A stretch of 64,000 bases of DNA from Micromonospora cremea (GTDB lineage Bacteria; Actinomycetota; Actinomycetes; Mycobacteriales; Micromonosporaceae). The stretch covers positions 1,860,001 to 1,924,000 of the forward strand of contig NZ_FSQT01000001.1 in the NCBI RefSeq assembly GCF_900143515.1, written 5' to 3'. A program made the position numbers and the translations under genes. A model generated the notes under the pieces. It saw only the letters and a list, made by a program, of their open reading frames with translations, was not told where the DNA came from and did not search any database. Of this stretch, positions 42,961 through 51,656 are shown piece by piece (positions within the stretch are counted from its first letter, which is position 1; each line of letters opens with the position of its first letter).

Positions 42961-43970
42961 GCCGCGCTGCCCTGCGTCGACCAGCGCGGGTCCGGCTGGT
43001 CGTCCCACTGCAACCGGGCCACCGCGTCAAGCACCCGGTCCACCCCGGGCAGGTGGGTGTGCTCCAGCATCGGCGCCGGGTACGGGATGTCCAGCCCGGC
43101 CACCCGCAGCACCGGGGCGTGCAGCGCGTGGAAGCAGCGCTCCTGCACCCGGGCGGCGATCTCCGCGCCGACGCCGGCGAACCCGGGCGCCTCCTGGATC
43201 ACGACGCACCGGCCGGTACGCCGGACGGAGGCGGTGATCGTGGCGTCGTCGAACGGCACGATGGTGCGGACGTCCACCACCTCCAGGTCCCAGCCCTCCT
43301 CGCGGGCGGCCTCGGCGGCCTCCAGCGCGACCGGCACCGCCGGCCCGTACGCCACCAGGGTGGCGTCGCGCCCGGGCCGGCGCACGACCGCCCGGCCGAA
43401 CGGCTCGGTACGCGCCGGCAGCTCCGCGTCGGCGCTGGCGAAGTAGAGCTTCTTGGGCTCCATGAAGACCACCGGGTCCGGGTCCTCGATCGCCTCCCGC
43501 AGCAGCGAGTACGCGTCCTGCACGGTAGCCGGGGTGACCACCTTGAGGCCGGGGGTGTGCGCGTAGTACGCCTCGGACGAGTCGCAGTGGTGTTCCACCC
43601 CGCCGATCCCGCCGGCGTACGGCACCCGGATGACGATCGGCACGCTCAACGCGCCCCTGGTGCGGTTGCGCAGCTTCGCCACGTGCGAGGCGATCTGCTC
43701 GAACGCCGGGTACGCGAACGCGTCGAACTGCATCTCGACCACCGGCCGCAGCCCGGACATGGCCAGGCCGACGGCGAAGCCGACGATGCCGGCCTCGGCC
43801 AGGGGGGTGTCGAAGCAGCGGTTCTCGCCGAACCGGGCCTGCAGGCCGTCGGTGATCCGGAAGACGCCGCCGAGCTGGCCGACGTCCTCGCCGAAGACGA
43901 CGACGCGCTCATCGGCGGCCAGCGCGTCGGCGAGCGCGGTGTTGAGGGCCTTCGCCATGGTGGTGGCCAT
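42957..43970 (-). CDS. bkdB: Branched-chain 2-oxoacid dehydrogenase E1 beta
   Basis: A 337-residue transketolase-type beta subunit. It starts MATTMAKALNTALADALAAD and has FGEDVGQLGGVFRIT, FDTPLAEAGIVGFAVGLA, and VEMQFDAFAYPAFEQI, the TPP-pyrimidine region and dimer interface of E1 beta subunits. With E1 alpha it decarboxylates 2-oxo acids from valine, leucine and isoleucine. Its ATG overlaps the E1 alpha stop by one base (TGATG) and its end overlaps E2, so the three subunits are tightly coupled and made in equal amounts. Confidence 0.94.
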   Translation of the reverse strand: MATTMAKALNTALADALAADERVVVFGEDVGQLGGVFRITDGLQARFGENRCFDTPLAEAGIVGFAVGLAMSGLRPVVEMQFDAFAYPAFEQIASHVAKLRNRTRGALSVPIVIRVPYAGGIGGVEHHCDSSEAYYAHTPGLKVVTPATVQDAYSLLREAIEDPDPVVFMEPKKLYFASADAELPARTEPFGRAVVRRPGRDATLVAYGPAVPVALEAAEAAREEGWDLEVVDVRTIVPFDDATITASVRRTGRCVVIQEAPGFAGVGAEIAARVQERCFHALHAPVLRVAGLDIPYPAPMLEHTHLPGVDRVLDAVARLQWDDQPDPRWSTQGSAA

Positions 43971-45136
43971 CAGGCGTCACCCTCCTCGTCGCGGGCGGCG
44001 GCCAGCTCGGCGCGGACCTGCTCGCGCTGCTCGACCAGCTGCGGGGTGGGCTCGGCGTAGACGTGGTCGAAGAGGCTCAGCGGGTCGACCGTGGGCTGCT
44101 CGTTCATCCGGGTCCGCAGGTCCGCCGCATACGCCTCGGCCTGCTCGGCGATGTCGGCGACCGCCGCGTCGTCGAGCACCCCGCGCGCCCGCAGGTAGGT
44201 CTCCAGTCGGGTGACCGGGTCCCGGTCCCGCCAGGCGTCGACCTCGGCGCCGTCGCGGTAGCGGGTGGCGTCGTCGGCGTTGGTGTGCGGCTCCATCCGG
44301 TAGGTGTGCGCCTCCACCAGGTACGGGCCCTTGCCGGCCCTTGCGTGGGCGACCGCGCGGGTCAGTACGGCGAGCACCGCGACCGGGTCGTTGCCGTCGA
44401 CCTGCTCGCTGGGCACCCCGTAGCCGACGCCCTTGTACGCCAGCGACGGCGCGGCGGTCTGCCGGGACAGCGGGACGCTGATCGCGTACCGGTTGTTCTG
44501 CACGAAGTAGACCACCGGCGCCTTGAACACGGCGGCGAAGTTGATCCCCTCGTGGAAGTCCCCCTCGCTGGTCGCGCCGTCGCCGATGAAGGCCAGTGCC
44601 ACCGTGTCGCGCCCCTGGTACGCCTCGCCGTGCGCCAGCCCGGCGGCGTGCACGCACTGGGTCGCGAGGGGGGTGCACTGCGGTGCGGTCCGGACCGCGG
44701 CCGGGTCGTAGCCGCAGTGCCAGTCGCCGCGCAGCAGGGTGAGCACCTCGACCGGGTCGATGCCCCGGGCAACCAGCGCCATCGATTCGCGGTAGGTGGG
44801 GAACACCCAGTCGGTGTCCCGGACCGCGAGCACCGCGGCGACCTGGCACGCCTCCTGCCCGCGGGAGGACGGGTAGACGGCGAGCCGGCCCTGCTTGGTC
44901 AGCGCGGTCGCCTGGGTGTCGAACCGGCGGCCGAGCACCATGCGGCGGTACAGCTCACGCAGCGCCTCGACGGGTGGCTCCGGGTAGTCGGTGCGGGCGG
45001 GCAGCGGCGTGCCGCTCGGGTCGAGCAGGCGGACAGGCTCGGCGTCCGGCAGCAGCGGGCGCGCCGGATCGGGCGGGGTGGCCGCCCGGCGGGTGCGCGG
45101 GGATGCCCTGCGGACCGCCTGGGGTGTGGTCGTCAC
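43970..45136 (-). CDS. bkdA: Branched-chain 2-oxoacid dehydrogenase E1 alpha
   Basis: A 388-residue E1 alpha subunit and first gene of the operon. The TPP-binding motif GDGATSEGDFHEGINFA lies near residues 190-206, with VYFVQNNRYAIS completing the binding loop. MVLGRRFDTQATALTKQGR near residue 70 and the PTYRESMALVARG segment are typical of the branched-chain rather than pyruvate enzymes. The N-terminal 45 residues are basic and Pro-rich. It is divergent from the Lrp-type gene at 45231, which occupies the position of the known regulator BkdR. Confidence 0.94.
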   Translation of the reverse strand: MTTTPQAVRRASPRTRRAATPPDPARPLLPDAEPVRLLDPSGTPLPARTDYPEPPVEALRELYRRMVLGRRFDTQATALTKQGRLAVYPSSRGQEACQVAAVLAVRDTDWVFPTYRESMALVARGIDPVEVLTLLRGDWHCGYDPAAVRTAPQCTPLATQCVHAAGLAHGEAYQGRDTVALAFIGDGATSEGDFHEGINFAAVFKAPVVYFVQNNRYAISVPLSRQTAAPSLAYKGVGYGVPSEQVDGNDPVAVLAVLTRAVAHARAGKGPYLVEAHTYRMEPHTNADDATRYRDGAEVDAWRDRDPVTRLETYLRARGVLDDAAVADIAEQAEAYAADLRTRMNEQPTVDPLSLFDHVYAEPTPQLVEQREQVRAELAAARDEEGDA

Positions 45137-45230
45137 GGCGGGACCTCCTGGGACGTGTGGTGGGCCTATGCTTCCGCCTGTCGGATGATTGACTCAAGAT
45201 CCAGGTAGAAGGCGGGACGGTTGGCATGCG

Positions 45231-45749
45231 ATGGGTGCATCGGTGAGCCAGGAGGCCGCAGACGAGGCCGGCCGGACGACCGGATCGGGACGATCGGCAC
45301 GCCCCTTGGACGAGGTGGACCGGCGGATCCTCGACGAGCTGGTCCGCGACGGGCGGACCTCGGTGCGCACCCTCGCTGAGCGGATCCACATTTCCCGCAC
45401 CAACGCGTACGCCCGGGTGGAGCGGCTGCTGCGCGACGGAGTGATCACCGGGTTCCGGGCCCAGGTGGAGCCCGTCGCGGCCGGCCTGGGCACCTCGGCG
45501 TACATCGCGCTGACGATCGAGCAGAACACCTGGCGGGAGGTTTCCGCGGAGCTGGCCCGGGTGCGCTACATCGAGCACGCCGCGCTGCTCGGCGGCGACC
45601 ACGACGTGCTCGCGCTGGTCCGCGCACCGGACAACGCCGCGCTGCGGGACGTGGTGCTGGGCCGGGTGCAGAGCATCCCGGGGGTGCTGTCCACCCGCAC
45701 CTGGCTGGTCTTCGAGGAGTTCGACGGGGCCGGCAGCCCGTGGGCGTGA
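45231..45749 (+). CDS. bkdR: Lrp/AsnC family regulator, BkdR-type
   Basis: A 172-residue regulator. After a 25-residue leader comes the AsnC helix-turn-helix (DRRILDELVRDGRTSVRTLA, HISRTNAYARVERLLRDGVI) and the RAM domain (TSAYIALTIEQNTW, LLGGDHDVLALVRA). It is divergent from bkdABC across about 94 bases, the conserved position of BkdR, which responds to branched-chain amino acids or their oxoacids. I use the ATG at 45231; a TTG 14 codons upstream is a weaker alternative. The symbol is given from context and homology. Confidence 0.87.
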   Translation: MGASVSQEAADEAGRTTGSGRSARPLDEVDRRILDELVRDGRTSVRTLAERIHISRTNAYARVERLLRDGVITGFRAQVEPVAAGLGTSAYIALTIEQNTWREVSAELARVRYIEHAALLGGDHDVLALVRAPDNAALRDVVLGRVQSIPGVLSTRTWLVFEEFDGAGSPWA

Positions 45750-45776
45750 CCGCCGGGCCGCTCAGCGCTCCGGCGG
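45750..45776. terminator. Hairpin across the convergent gene ends
   Basis: CCGCCGG at 45750-45756 pairs with CCGGCGG at 45770-45776, with the stop codon of the polymerase gene inside the loop. A short stem, so weak. Confidence 0.4.
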
Positions 45777-46739
45777 GGCCTCCAGCCCCTCCCGGTCGGC
45801 CAGCTCCAGCAGCGGCTCGAGCGAATGCCGGTCGCCGTCCAAGCCGGCGTGCGGGTCGCCCCGTTCGGCGAACCGGGCCGGCATGCTGAGCACGTCGAAG
45901 TCCTCCGGCCGCACCCGGTCCAGTTCCGACCAGTCCAGCGGCGCGGAGACCAGCGCGGCCGGCGTCGGCCGGATCGAGTACGCCGACGTCACCGTGTGGT
46001 CCCGGGCCATCTGGTTGTAGTCGACGAAGACCGGCCGGTCCCGCTGCTCGCGCCACCAGGTGGTGGTGACCAGGTCGGGCAGACGGCGCTGCATCTCCCG
46101 GCCCAGCGCGAGCACCGCCCGCCGGCACTCGCCGAAGCTCCACCGCGGCTCGATCGACAGGTAGACGTGCAGGCCCCGGCCGCCGGTGGTCTTCGGGTAG
46201 CCGGTCATGCCCAGCTCGGCGAGGAACGCCCGCACCTCATGGGCCACCGGCACCACCTGCGCGAAGTCGACGCCGGGCATCGGGTCGAGGTCGATGCGCA
46301 GCTGGTCGGGGCGCTCCACGTCGGCGGCGGTGACCGGCCACGGATGGAAGCGCAGCGTGCCCAGGTTGGCCGCCCAGATCACCACGGCCAGCTCGCTCGG
46401 CGCGACCTCGTCGGCGGTGCGGCCGCTCGGAAAGGTGATGTGCGCGGTCCGCACCCAGTCGGGCGCGCCCGCCGGCAGCCGCTTCTGGTAGAACGCGTCA
46501 CCCCGGTTGGTCTGCCGGGTGGCGATCGTGGCGCCCTCGAAGACGCCGCGCGGCCAGCGTTCCAACATGGTCGGCCGGTCCCGCAGCGCGCGCAGAATGC
46601 CGTCGCCCACCGCCAGGAAGTAGCGCACCACGTCCAGCTTGGTCAGCCCGCGTTCCGGAAAGTACGGCTTGTCAGGGCTGGAGACGCGGACCAGCCGCTC
46701 CCCCACCTGGATCTCCTCCGCCGCCGTGGCCACGCCCAC
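45762..46739 (-). CDS. Stand-alone LigD-type DNA polymerase/primase domain
   Basis: A 325-residue archaeo-eukaryotic primase-like polymerase of the LigD-Pol kind. It has SSPDKPYFPERGLTKLDVVRY at the start, the FYQKRLP motif, the catalytic acidic pair in RIDLDP (Asp150 and Asp152), and TTGGRGLHVYL. In bacterial end-joining such domains fill gaps and add ribonucleotides at double-strand breaks together with Ku and a ligase. Here the ligase and nuclease domains are absent, as in the separate PolD-type proteins of actinobacteria, and neither ku nor a ligase is in the window. The start is a GTG; another GTG two codons later is possible. Confidence 0.85.
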   Translation of the reverse strand: MGVATAAEEIQVGERLVRVSSPDKPYFPERGLTKLDVVRYFLAVGDGILRALRDRPTMLERWPRGVFEGATIATRQTNRGDAFYQKRLPAGAPDWVRTAHITFPSGRTADEVAPSELAVVIWAANLGTLRFHPWPVTAADVERPDQLRIDLDPMPGVDFAQVVPVAHEVRAFLAELGMTGYPKTTGGRGLHVYLSIEPRWSFGECRRAVLALGREMQRRLPDLVTTTWWREQRDRPVFVDYNQMARDHTVTSAYSIRPTPAALVSAPLDWSELDRVRPEDFDVLSMPARFAERGDPHAGLDGDRHSLEPLLELADREGLEAPPER

Positions 46740-46840
46740 GAGGGTACGACGCCGGCGGGCTCCTCGCGGTCATCGAACGGAGACGAGAAGGGCGCGGCGC
46801 GCGCAGCGCGGGCTGCCCCGCGGTCGACGCCGTCGCCGGG

Positions 46841-47167
46841 TCAGGTGACCAGGAGGACGCCGACCAGGATCAGCGGCAACCCGACGAACAGGAAGATGCC
46901 GACCCCGGTGAGCACCCGCCCGCCGCCGGCCTCCTCGCGCTCCGGCGCGAGCCCGAACGTGGCGCGCGGGCCCAGCATGCCGATGCGGCTGAGCGTCAGG
47001 TCGCCGGTCACCCCGAACAGTGCGCCCACCACCATCAGCGCGATCCCCAGTCGGCCGGTGTAGTCACCCCCGTCGACCGCCACCCAGACCGCCGCGGCGA
47101 CCGCGACCAGAACGGCGGCGATCAGGAACAGCAGCAGCGCTTCCCGCAGACCCCGGACGACCGTCAT
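46841..47167 (-). CDS. Small two-helix membrane protein
   Basis: A 108-residue protein with an N-terminal helix (LLLFLIAAVLVAVAAAVWVA), a second hydrophobic stretch (LGIALMVVGALFGVTG), a basic loop (PRATFGLAPEREEAGGG) and a C-terminal helix (VGIFLFVGLPLILVGVLLV). There is no recognised domain. I chose the ATG at 47167 because it begins just before the first helix; the upstream part of the open frame reads as low-complexity sequence. It is monocistronic. Confidence 0.6.
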   Translation of the reverse strand: MTVVRGLREALLLFLIAAVLVAVAAAVWVAVDGGDYTGRLGIALMVVGALFGVTGDLTLSRIGMLGPRATFGLAPEREEAGGGRVLTGVGIFLFVGLPLILVGVLLVT

Positions 47168-47318
47168 CGCCGACCCACCCCTTCGTCTCGGGGCGGCCCC
47201 GCCGCCCCGGACGGAGATTGTTCCCCATCGACCCCTCGCGGCGCTGTCCCGAACCTGACCGGTCACGCGTGCATCGAGGGGGTTGTGGGGACGTGGGGCG
47301 GTGGCCGGAGTTCAGCGC

Positions 47319-47349
47319 GGCGGATGCCGGTCATCGACCGGCATCCGCC
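47319..47349 (-). terminator. Terminator of the small helical-protein gene
   Basis: A perfect 14-base-pair stem, GGCGGATGCCGGTC with GACCGGCATCCGCC, closes a three-base ATC loop 25 bases beyond the stop codon at 47375. Confidence 0.8.
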
Positions 47350-47374
47350 TCCGCCCCGGCGATGTTCGCCGCGG

Positions 47375-47614
47375 TCAGCGCTTCTCCTGCTGCATCCGGG
47401 ACACCAGCATCTGCTTGCCCTGCTCGCCGGCCTTGCGGCTGTTGTCCTGGATCATGCGGAACCAGTTGGCCAATTCACTGTCGCCACGCCCCTCGGCGTC
47501 GGCGATGTACGTGTCCATCCGGTACACGTTCTCCAGTGACATCTGCAACGTCCGGATCAGGTCGTAGTTCTTGTCCTTTACCGGGCTGGCCTGCTCCTTG
47601 ACCATCGTCGCCAC
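47375..47614 (-). CDS. Small helical protein of unknown function
   Basis: A 79-residue, charged, all-helical protein (KDKNYDLIRTLQMSLENVYR, then SELANWFRMIQDNSRKAGEQ). It looks like a short helical bundle or dimer and has no cysteines or signal peptide. The GTG at 47614 has GGAGG six bases upstream and is preferred over the ATG three codons later. I know similar small proteins from other actinomycetes but no function. It has its own terminator, so it is probably well expressed. Confidence 0.72.
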   Translation of the reverse strand: MATMVKEQASPVKDKNYDLIRTLQMSLENVYRMDTYIADAEGRGDSELANWFRMIQDNSRKAGEQGKQMLVSRMQQEKR

Positions 47615-47747
47615 GGCGCACCTCCCCTGTCGGCTTCGCGGTGAAGCCCACGCTTACCCGACCGGGGCGGGTTCACGCGCCGACCGGGGTCGCCGGTGCC
47701 GCATGATGACGCGGTTACCGGGCACACGGGCCGGGTAGGGGTGCCGC

Positions 47748-48479
47748 ATGGCCGAACTGGCAACCCTGTGGATCATCCGGCACGGCGAGAGCACCGCGAA
47801 CGTGGCGGCGACCGAGGCCGAGTCCAACGGTGCGGACCTGATCGGGCTGACCCACCGGGACGCCGACGTGCCGCTCTCCCCCACCGGCGAGGAGCAGGCC
47901 CGGGCCACCGGCCGCTGGCTGGCCGGACTGCCCGCGGACCGACGCCCGGACGTGGCGGTGGTCTCGCCGTACCTGCGGGCGGTCTCCACCGCCGAGCTGG
48001 CACTGCACGGCACCGGGGTGCCGGTGAGCCGGGACGAGCGGCTGCGCGACCGGGAGCTGGGCATCCTCGACGGGCTGACCGGGCACGGGGTGCGCCGGCG
48101 GTTTCCGGACGAGGCCGAACGCCGGGCCCGGCTGGGCAAGTTCTACTACCGGCCGCCCGGCGGGGAGTCCTGGACCGACGTGGCGCTGCGGCTGCGGACG
48201 CTCCTCGGCGACCTGCGCCGGGACCACGCCGGCCAGCGGGTACTGCTCTTCGGTCACGACGCGCTGGTGTTCCTGCTGCGCTACCTGGTGGAGGGCCTGA
48301 CCGAGCCGGAACTGATGGCGCTGACCCGCGAACACGTGATCGCCAACTGCTCGATCACCCACTGGTCGGCCGACAGCGAGGATCGGCTGATGCCCGGCGG
48401 GTTCAACGAGGTCGGCCACCTGCGCCGCCAGGGCGCCCAGCCGACCAGGGAGGACGAGGTCCATGCCGAGCCGGTCTGA
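47748..48479 (+). CDS. Histidine phosphatase family protein
   Basis: A 243-residue phosphoglycerate-mutase-like phosphatase. The catalytic RHGES with His12 is near the start (LATLWIIRHGESTANVA), followed by PLSPTGEEQARATGRWL, SPYLRAVSTAE, and a second catalytic His in LLFGHDALVFLL. It dephosphorylates a small molecule through a phosphohistidine intermediate; the substrate cannot be told. The end overlaps the start of the NAD(P)HX dehydratase gene by 17 bases, so the two form an operon. Confidence 0.88.
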   Translation: MAELATLWIIRHGESTANVAATEAESNGADLIGLTHRDADVPLSPTGEEQARATGRWLAGLPADRRPDVAVVSPYLRAVSTAELALHGTGVPVSRDERLRDRELGILDGLTGHGVRRRFPDEAERRARLGKFYYRPPGGESWTDVALRLRTLLGDLRRDHAGQRVLLFGHDALVFLLRYLVEGLTEPELMALTREHVIANCSITHWSADSEDRLMPGGFNEVGHLRRQGAQPTREDEVHAEPV

Positions 48480-49332
48480 GGTGCAGGTGATCACGCCGGG
48501 GCTGCTGCGGGACTGGGAGCTGCCGGTCCCGGCCGGCGGCAAGGAGAGCCGGGGCACCGTGCTGGTGGTCGGCGGCTCCCGCTTCACCCCCGGGGCGGTG
48601 CTGCTCGCCGGGGTCGCCGCGCTGCGCGCAGGCGCGGGGGTGCTCCAGCTCACCGCCGCCGAGTCCACCGCTGCCACGCTGAGCGTCCAGGTGCCCGAGG
48701 CGCTGGTGATCGGGCTGCCGGAGACCCCGGCCGGCGCGGCCGCCGCGGACGGGGACGGCCAGCTCGGCGAGTTGATCGGTCATGCCGACGTGGTGGCCCT
48801 GGGCCCCGGGCTGAAGGGGATCGACGAGACGCGCCGGCTGCTGCGCCTGGTCCTGGACGCGGCGGGGCCGCGTACCCCGCTGGTGCTCGACGCGTACGCC
48901 CTGGGCGCGCTCAGCCACGAGCCGGACCTGCTGGTCGGCTCGGGGCGACCGGTGGTGCTGACCCCGAACGTCACCGAGGCCGGGCACCTGCTCGGCCGGG
49001 ACCCGGGCGACGACCTGGACGCCGAGGCGGCCGAGCTGGCCGCCCGGTACGAGGCGGTCGTCTCGCTGTACGGGCACGTGGCCGCGCCGGACGGGCGGCG
49101 TTGGCGCGAGGAGAGCGGCGACGCCGGGCTGGGCACCTCGGGCAGCGGGGACGTGCTCGCCGGGCTGCTGGCCGGTCTGCTCTCCCGGGGCGCGGAGCCG
49201 GCCCAGGCCGCCTGCTGGGGAGCGTTCGCGCACGCGGTGAGCGGCCAGCGGCTCATCCCCCGGTACGGCCGGATCGGCTTCCTGGCCCGGGAACTGCTCG
49301 ACGAGATCCCCCGCACGCTGGCCACGGTCTGA
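48463..49332 (+). CDS. nnrD: ADP-dependent NAD(P)H-hydrate dehydratase
   Basis: A 289-residue ribokinase-fold enzyme with GTVLVVGGSRFTPGAVLLAG near residue 31, VVALGPGLKG, VLTPNVTEAGHLLG, and the nucleotide-binding GTSGSGDVLAG. It repairs the damaged cofactor NAD(P)H-hydrate back to NAD(P)H, using ADP. It lacks the epimerase domain found in fused NnrE-NnrD proteins. Its start lies inside the upstream phosphatase gene (17-base overlap), showing coupled expression. Confidence 0.87.
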   Translation: MPSRSEVQVITPGLLRDWELPVPAGGKESRGTVLVVGGSRFTPGAVLLAGVAALRAGAGVLQLTAAESTAATLSVQVPEALVIGLPETPAGAAAADGDGQLGELIGHADVVALGPGLKGIDETRRLLRLVLDAAGPRTPLVLDAYALGALSHEPDLLVGSGRPVVLTPNVTEAGHLLGRDPGDDLDAEAAELAARYEAVVSLYGHVAAPDGRRWREESGDAGLGTSGSGDVLAGLLAGLLSRGAEPAQAACWGAFAHAVSGQRLIPRYGRIGFLARELLDEIPRTLATV

Positions 49333-49478
49333 CACCTTTCGTCCCACCCGTCGGGGTGTGTGTAACGCCACATCGACTCCCCGCGCTGGAGTACCAGAGA
49401 CGGGCATCCCGCCCGCCCTCGGCCGGTCGCTCCCCGCCCGGGAGCCGCACCGGCTGGTACCCGTCCCTGGGAGTCTGT

Positions 49479-50951
49479 GTGAAGAACCTCCGCCACAAGA
49501 CACTGGCCGCCGCGTCCGCGGTGACGCTCGGCGTCGGTCTCGCCGTCACCGGCGGACTGGCACCGGCGGCGGCCGCCGGCCCGGACACCACGTTCCTGGT
49601 CCTCGCCCCGCAGGGCGCGAAGAACGACCGGGCCGCTGCCCAGGTGGCCGCCGCCAACGGCACCGTGGTGGCCAACTACGAGCAGATCGGCGTGCTCGTC
49701 GCCCGCTCCAGCAACCCTGACTTCGCCCGCAGGGTCGCCGGTGCCGGGGTCGAGTCGGTGGCCGCGACCACCGGGCTCGGCACCGCTCTCGACGAGGGCG
49801 AGACCGTCGAGGTCTCCGCCGCCGACCTCGCCAACGCCACCGGTGACCCGACCGCCGAGCCCCTGTTCGGCCAGCAGTGGGACATGCCGATGATCGGCGT
49901 CCCGCAGGCCCACGCCGTCACCACCGGAAGCGCCGACGTGGTGGTGGGCGTGCTGGACAGCGGCATCTCCTCCAGCCACCCCGATCTGGCCAGCCAGATC
50001 GCCAAGGACAAGAGCACGTCCTGCCTTGGCGGCGTCGTCGACACCACCGAGGCGGCCTGGAACCCGACCACGTCCGACCACGGCACCCACGTGGCGGGCA
50101 CCATCGCCGCCGCCATCAACGGCGTCGGCGTCACCGGCGTCGCCCCGGGCGTCAAGGTGGCCGCCGTCAAGGTGGTCAACAACGACGGCTTCATCTACCC
50201 CGAGGCGGCGGTCTGCGGCTTCCTCTGGGCCGCCGAGCACGGCATGAAGGTCACGAACAACAGCTACTACATCGACCCGTGGGAGTTCAACTGCCGCAAC
50301 GACGCGCGCCAGCGCCCGGTGTGGCAGGCCGTGCAGCGTGCCATCCGCTACTCGAACAGCAAGGGCGTGCTGAACGTCGCTTCCGCGGGCAACTCCAACG
50401 TCGACCTGGCGCACAAGACGGTCGACGCGGGCAGCCCGAACAACGGGACGCCCGAGGTGCGCGAGATCAACAGCGCCTGCGTCGACCTGCCGGCCGAGGC
50501 GCCGGGCGTGGTGACCGTCTCGGCGGTCGGCCCGACCGGGGAGAAGAGCTACTACTCCTCGTACGGCCAGGGCGTCGTGGACGTCACCGCTCCGGGTGGT
50601 GACACCCGGTTCCGTACCCAGGGTGCCCAGTCGACGCTGACCGACGGCATCCTGTCCACCACCTTCAACACGGCGACGCGGACCAACGGCTGGGGCTACA
50701 AGCAGGGCACCTCGATGTCCGGCCCGCACGTCGCCGGCGTCGCGGCGCTGGCGGCCTCGGCCCACCCGGGCATGTCCCCGGGCCAGCTGGCGTCGTTCCT
50801 GGAGCGCACAGCCCAGGCGCAGAGCTGCCCCGCTGGTGTCTACAACCCGGTGCCGCTGCTGGGTGCCGCCTTCGACGCGACCTGCTCCGGCGGGGCGCGG
50901 ACCGGCTTCTACGGCGCGGGCATGGTGAGCGCGTACAACGTGGTCCGCTGA
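49479..50951 (+). CDS. Secreted subtilisin-like serine protease (S8)
   Basis: A 490-residue exported protease. A signal peptide (about residues 1-33, MKNLRHKTLAAASAVTLGVG) leads to a propeptide of roughly 95 residues. The catalytic triad is Asp160 in VLDSGISSSHPDL, His201 in DHGTHVAGT, and Ser412 in GTSMSGPHVAG; the oxyanion Asn is in ASAGNSN. The start is a GTG at 49479 behind GGGAG, chosen because it begins the signal peptide. It is monocistronic with a UUCG-capped terminator. It probably digests extracellular protein. Confidence 0.93.
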   Translation: MKNLRHKTLAAASAVTLGVGLAVTGGLAPAAAAGPDTTFLVLAPQGAKNDRAAAQVAAANGTVVANYEQIGVLVARSSNPDFARRVAGAGVESVAATTGLGTALDEGETVEVSAADLANATGDPTAEPLFGQQWDMPMIGVPQAHAVTTGSADVVVGVLDSGISSSHPDLASQIAKDKSTSCLGGVVDTTEAAWNPTTSDHGTHVAGTIAAAINGVGVTGVAPGVKVAAVKVVNNDGFIYPEAAVCGFLWAAEHGMKVTNNSYYIDPWEFNCRNDARQRPVWQAVQRAIRYSNSKGVLNVASAGNSNVDLAHKTVDAGSPNNGTPEVREINSACVDLPAEAPGVVTVSAVGPTGEKSYYSSYGQGVVDVTAPGGDTRFRTQGAQSTLTDGILSTTFNTATRTNGWGYKQGTSMSGPHVAGVAALAASAHPGMSPGQLASFLERTAQAQSCPAGVYNPVPLLGAAFDATCSGGARTGFYGAGMVSAYNVVR

Positions 50952-50968
50952 CCAACGGTACGACCAGT

Positions 50969-51000
50969 GTGGGGCCTGGCGCTTCGGCGCCGGGCCCCAC
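50969..51000 (+). terminator. Terminator after the subtilase gene
   Basis: A 14-base stem with one G-T wobble (50969-50982 with 50987-51000) is capped by a TTCG tetraloop. Confidence 0.8.
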
Positions 51001-51076
51001 CCGTTCGCCCCTGTTTCCGCAGTTCATCCCCCGGGTACGGGATCGACACCAGACGAGATCCAGGGAGGTCATACCG

Positions 51077-51577
51077 GTGTCGACCGATGCCATCGTCCTG
51101 CTCAAAGAGGACCACAAGGAGATGCGCCGCCTGTTCAAGGCTTTCCAGGATGCCGAGGAGTGGCCGGCGAGCCAACGGCAGAAGCTGGTGGGCCAGATCC
51201 TGGAGGCCCTGACCGTGCACACCTACCTGGAGAACGAGGTGATATACCCGGAGATCCGCCGGCTCCTGCCCGACCTGAAGGACGACATCCTCGAGTCGTA
51301 CGAGGAGCACCACGTGGCCGACCTGCTCTGCTTCGAGCTGGCCGGGATGGACGCCAAGGACGAGCGCTTCAACGCCAAGACGACGGTGCTGATCGAGAAC
51401 GTCACGCACCACGTCGAGGAGGAGGAGCAGGAGTGGTTCCCCAAGGTGCGCGAGGCACTGGGCCGCAAGCAGCTCCAGGAGATCGGCGAGAAGATGATCG
51501 CGCTGCGCGCGGACGCGCCGCGTACCCCCAGCGAGCCGAAGGCGATCAAGAAGGCGATCGACGCGGTGACCGCCTGA
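51077..51577 (+). CDS. Hemerythrin-domain protein
   Basis: A 166-residue protein with a hemerythrin four-helix bundle: LKEDHKEMRRLFKAF, HTYLENEVIYPEI, EEHHVADLLCFEL, and NVTHHVEEEEQEWFP carry the His and Glu/Asp ligands of a di-iron site. The remaining C-terminus is Lys/Ala-rich. Such proteins bind oxygen or peroxide, or act in iron and redox sensing. I start at the GTG at 51077, with GGAGG nine bases upstream (MSTDAIVLLKED). It faces a frameshifted SDR gene across a strong terminator. Confidence 0.88.
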   Translation: MSTDAIVLLKEDHKEMRRLFKAFQDAEEWPASQRQKLVGQILEALTVHTYLENEVIYPEIRRLLPDLKDDILESYEEHHVADLLCFELAGMDAKDERFNAKTTVLIENVTHHVEEEEQEWFPKVREALGRKQLQEIGEKMIALRADAPRTPSEPKAIKKAIDAVTA

Positions 51578-51592
51578 GCCACCCCGCGTACG

Positions 51593-51624
51593 ACGAAGGG
51601 CCCGGCACCGTGCCGGGCCCTCGT
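51593..51624. terminator. Bidirectional terminator
   Basis: AGGGCCCGGCAC at 51597-51608 and GTGCCGGGCCCT at 51610-51621 form a near-perfect palindrome; the outer ACG/CGT pair extends it to 51593-51624. Confidence 0.8.
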
Positions 51625-51656
51625 GGTGCGCCACCCCGCTCGGGGCGGCGCCGCGC

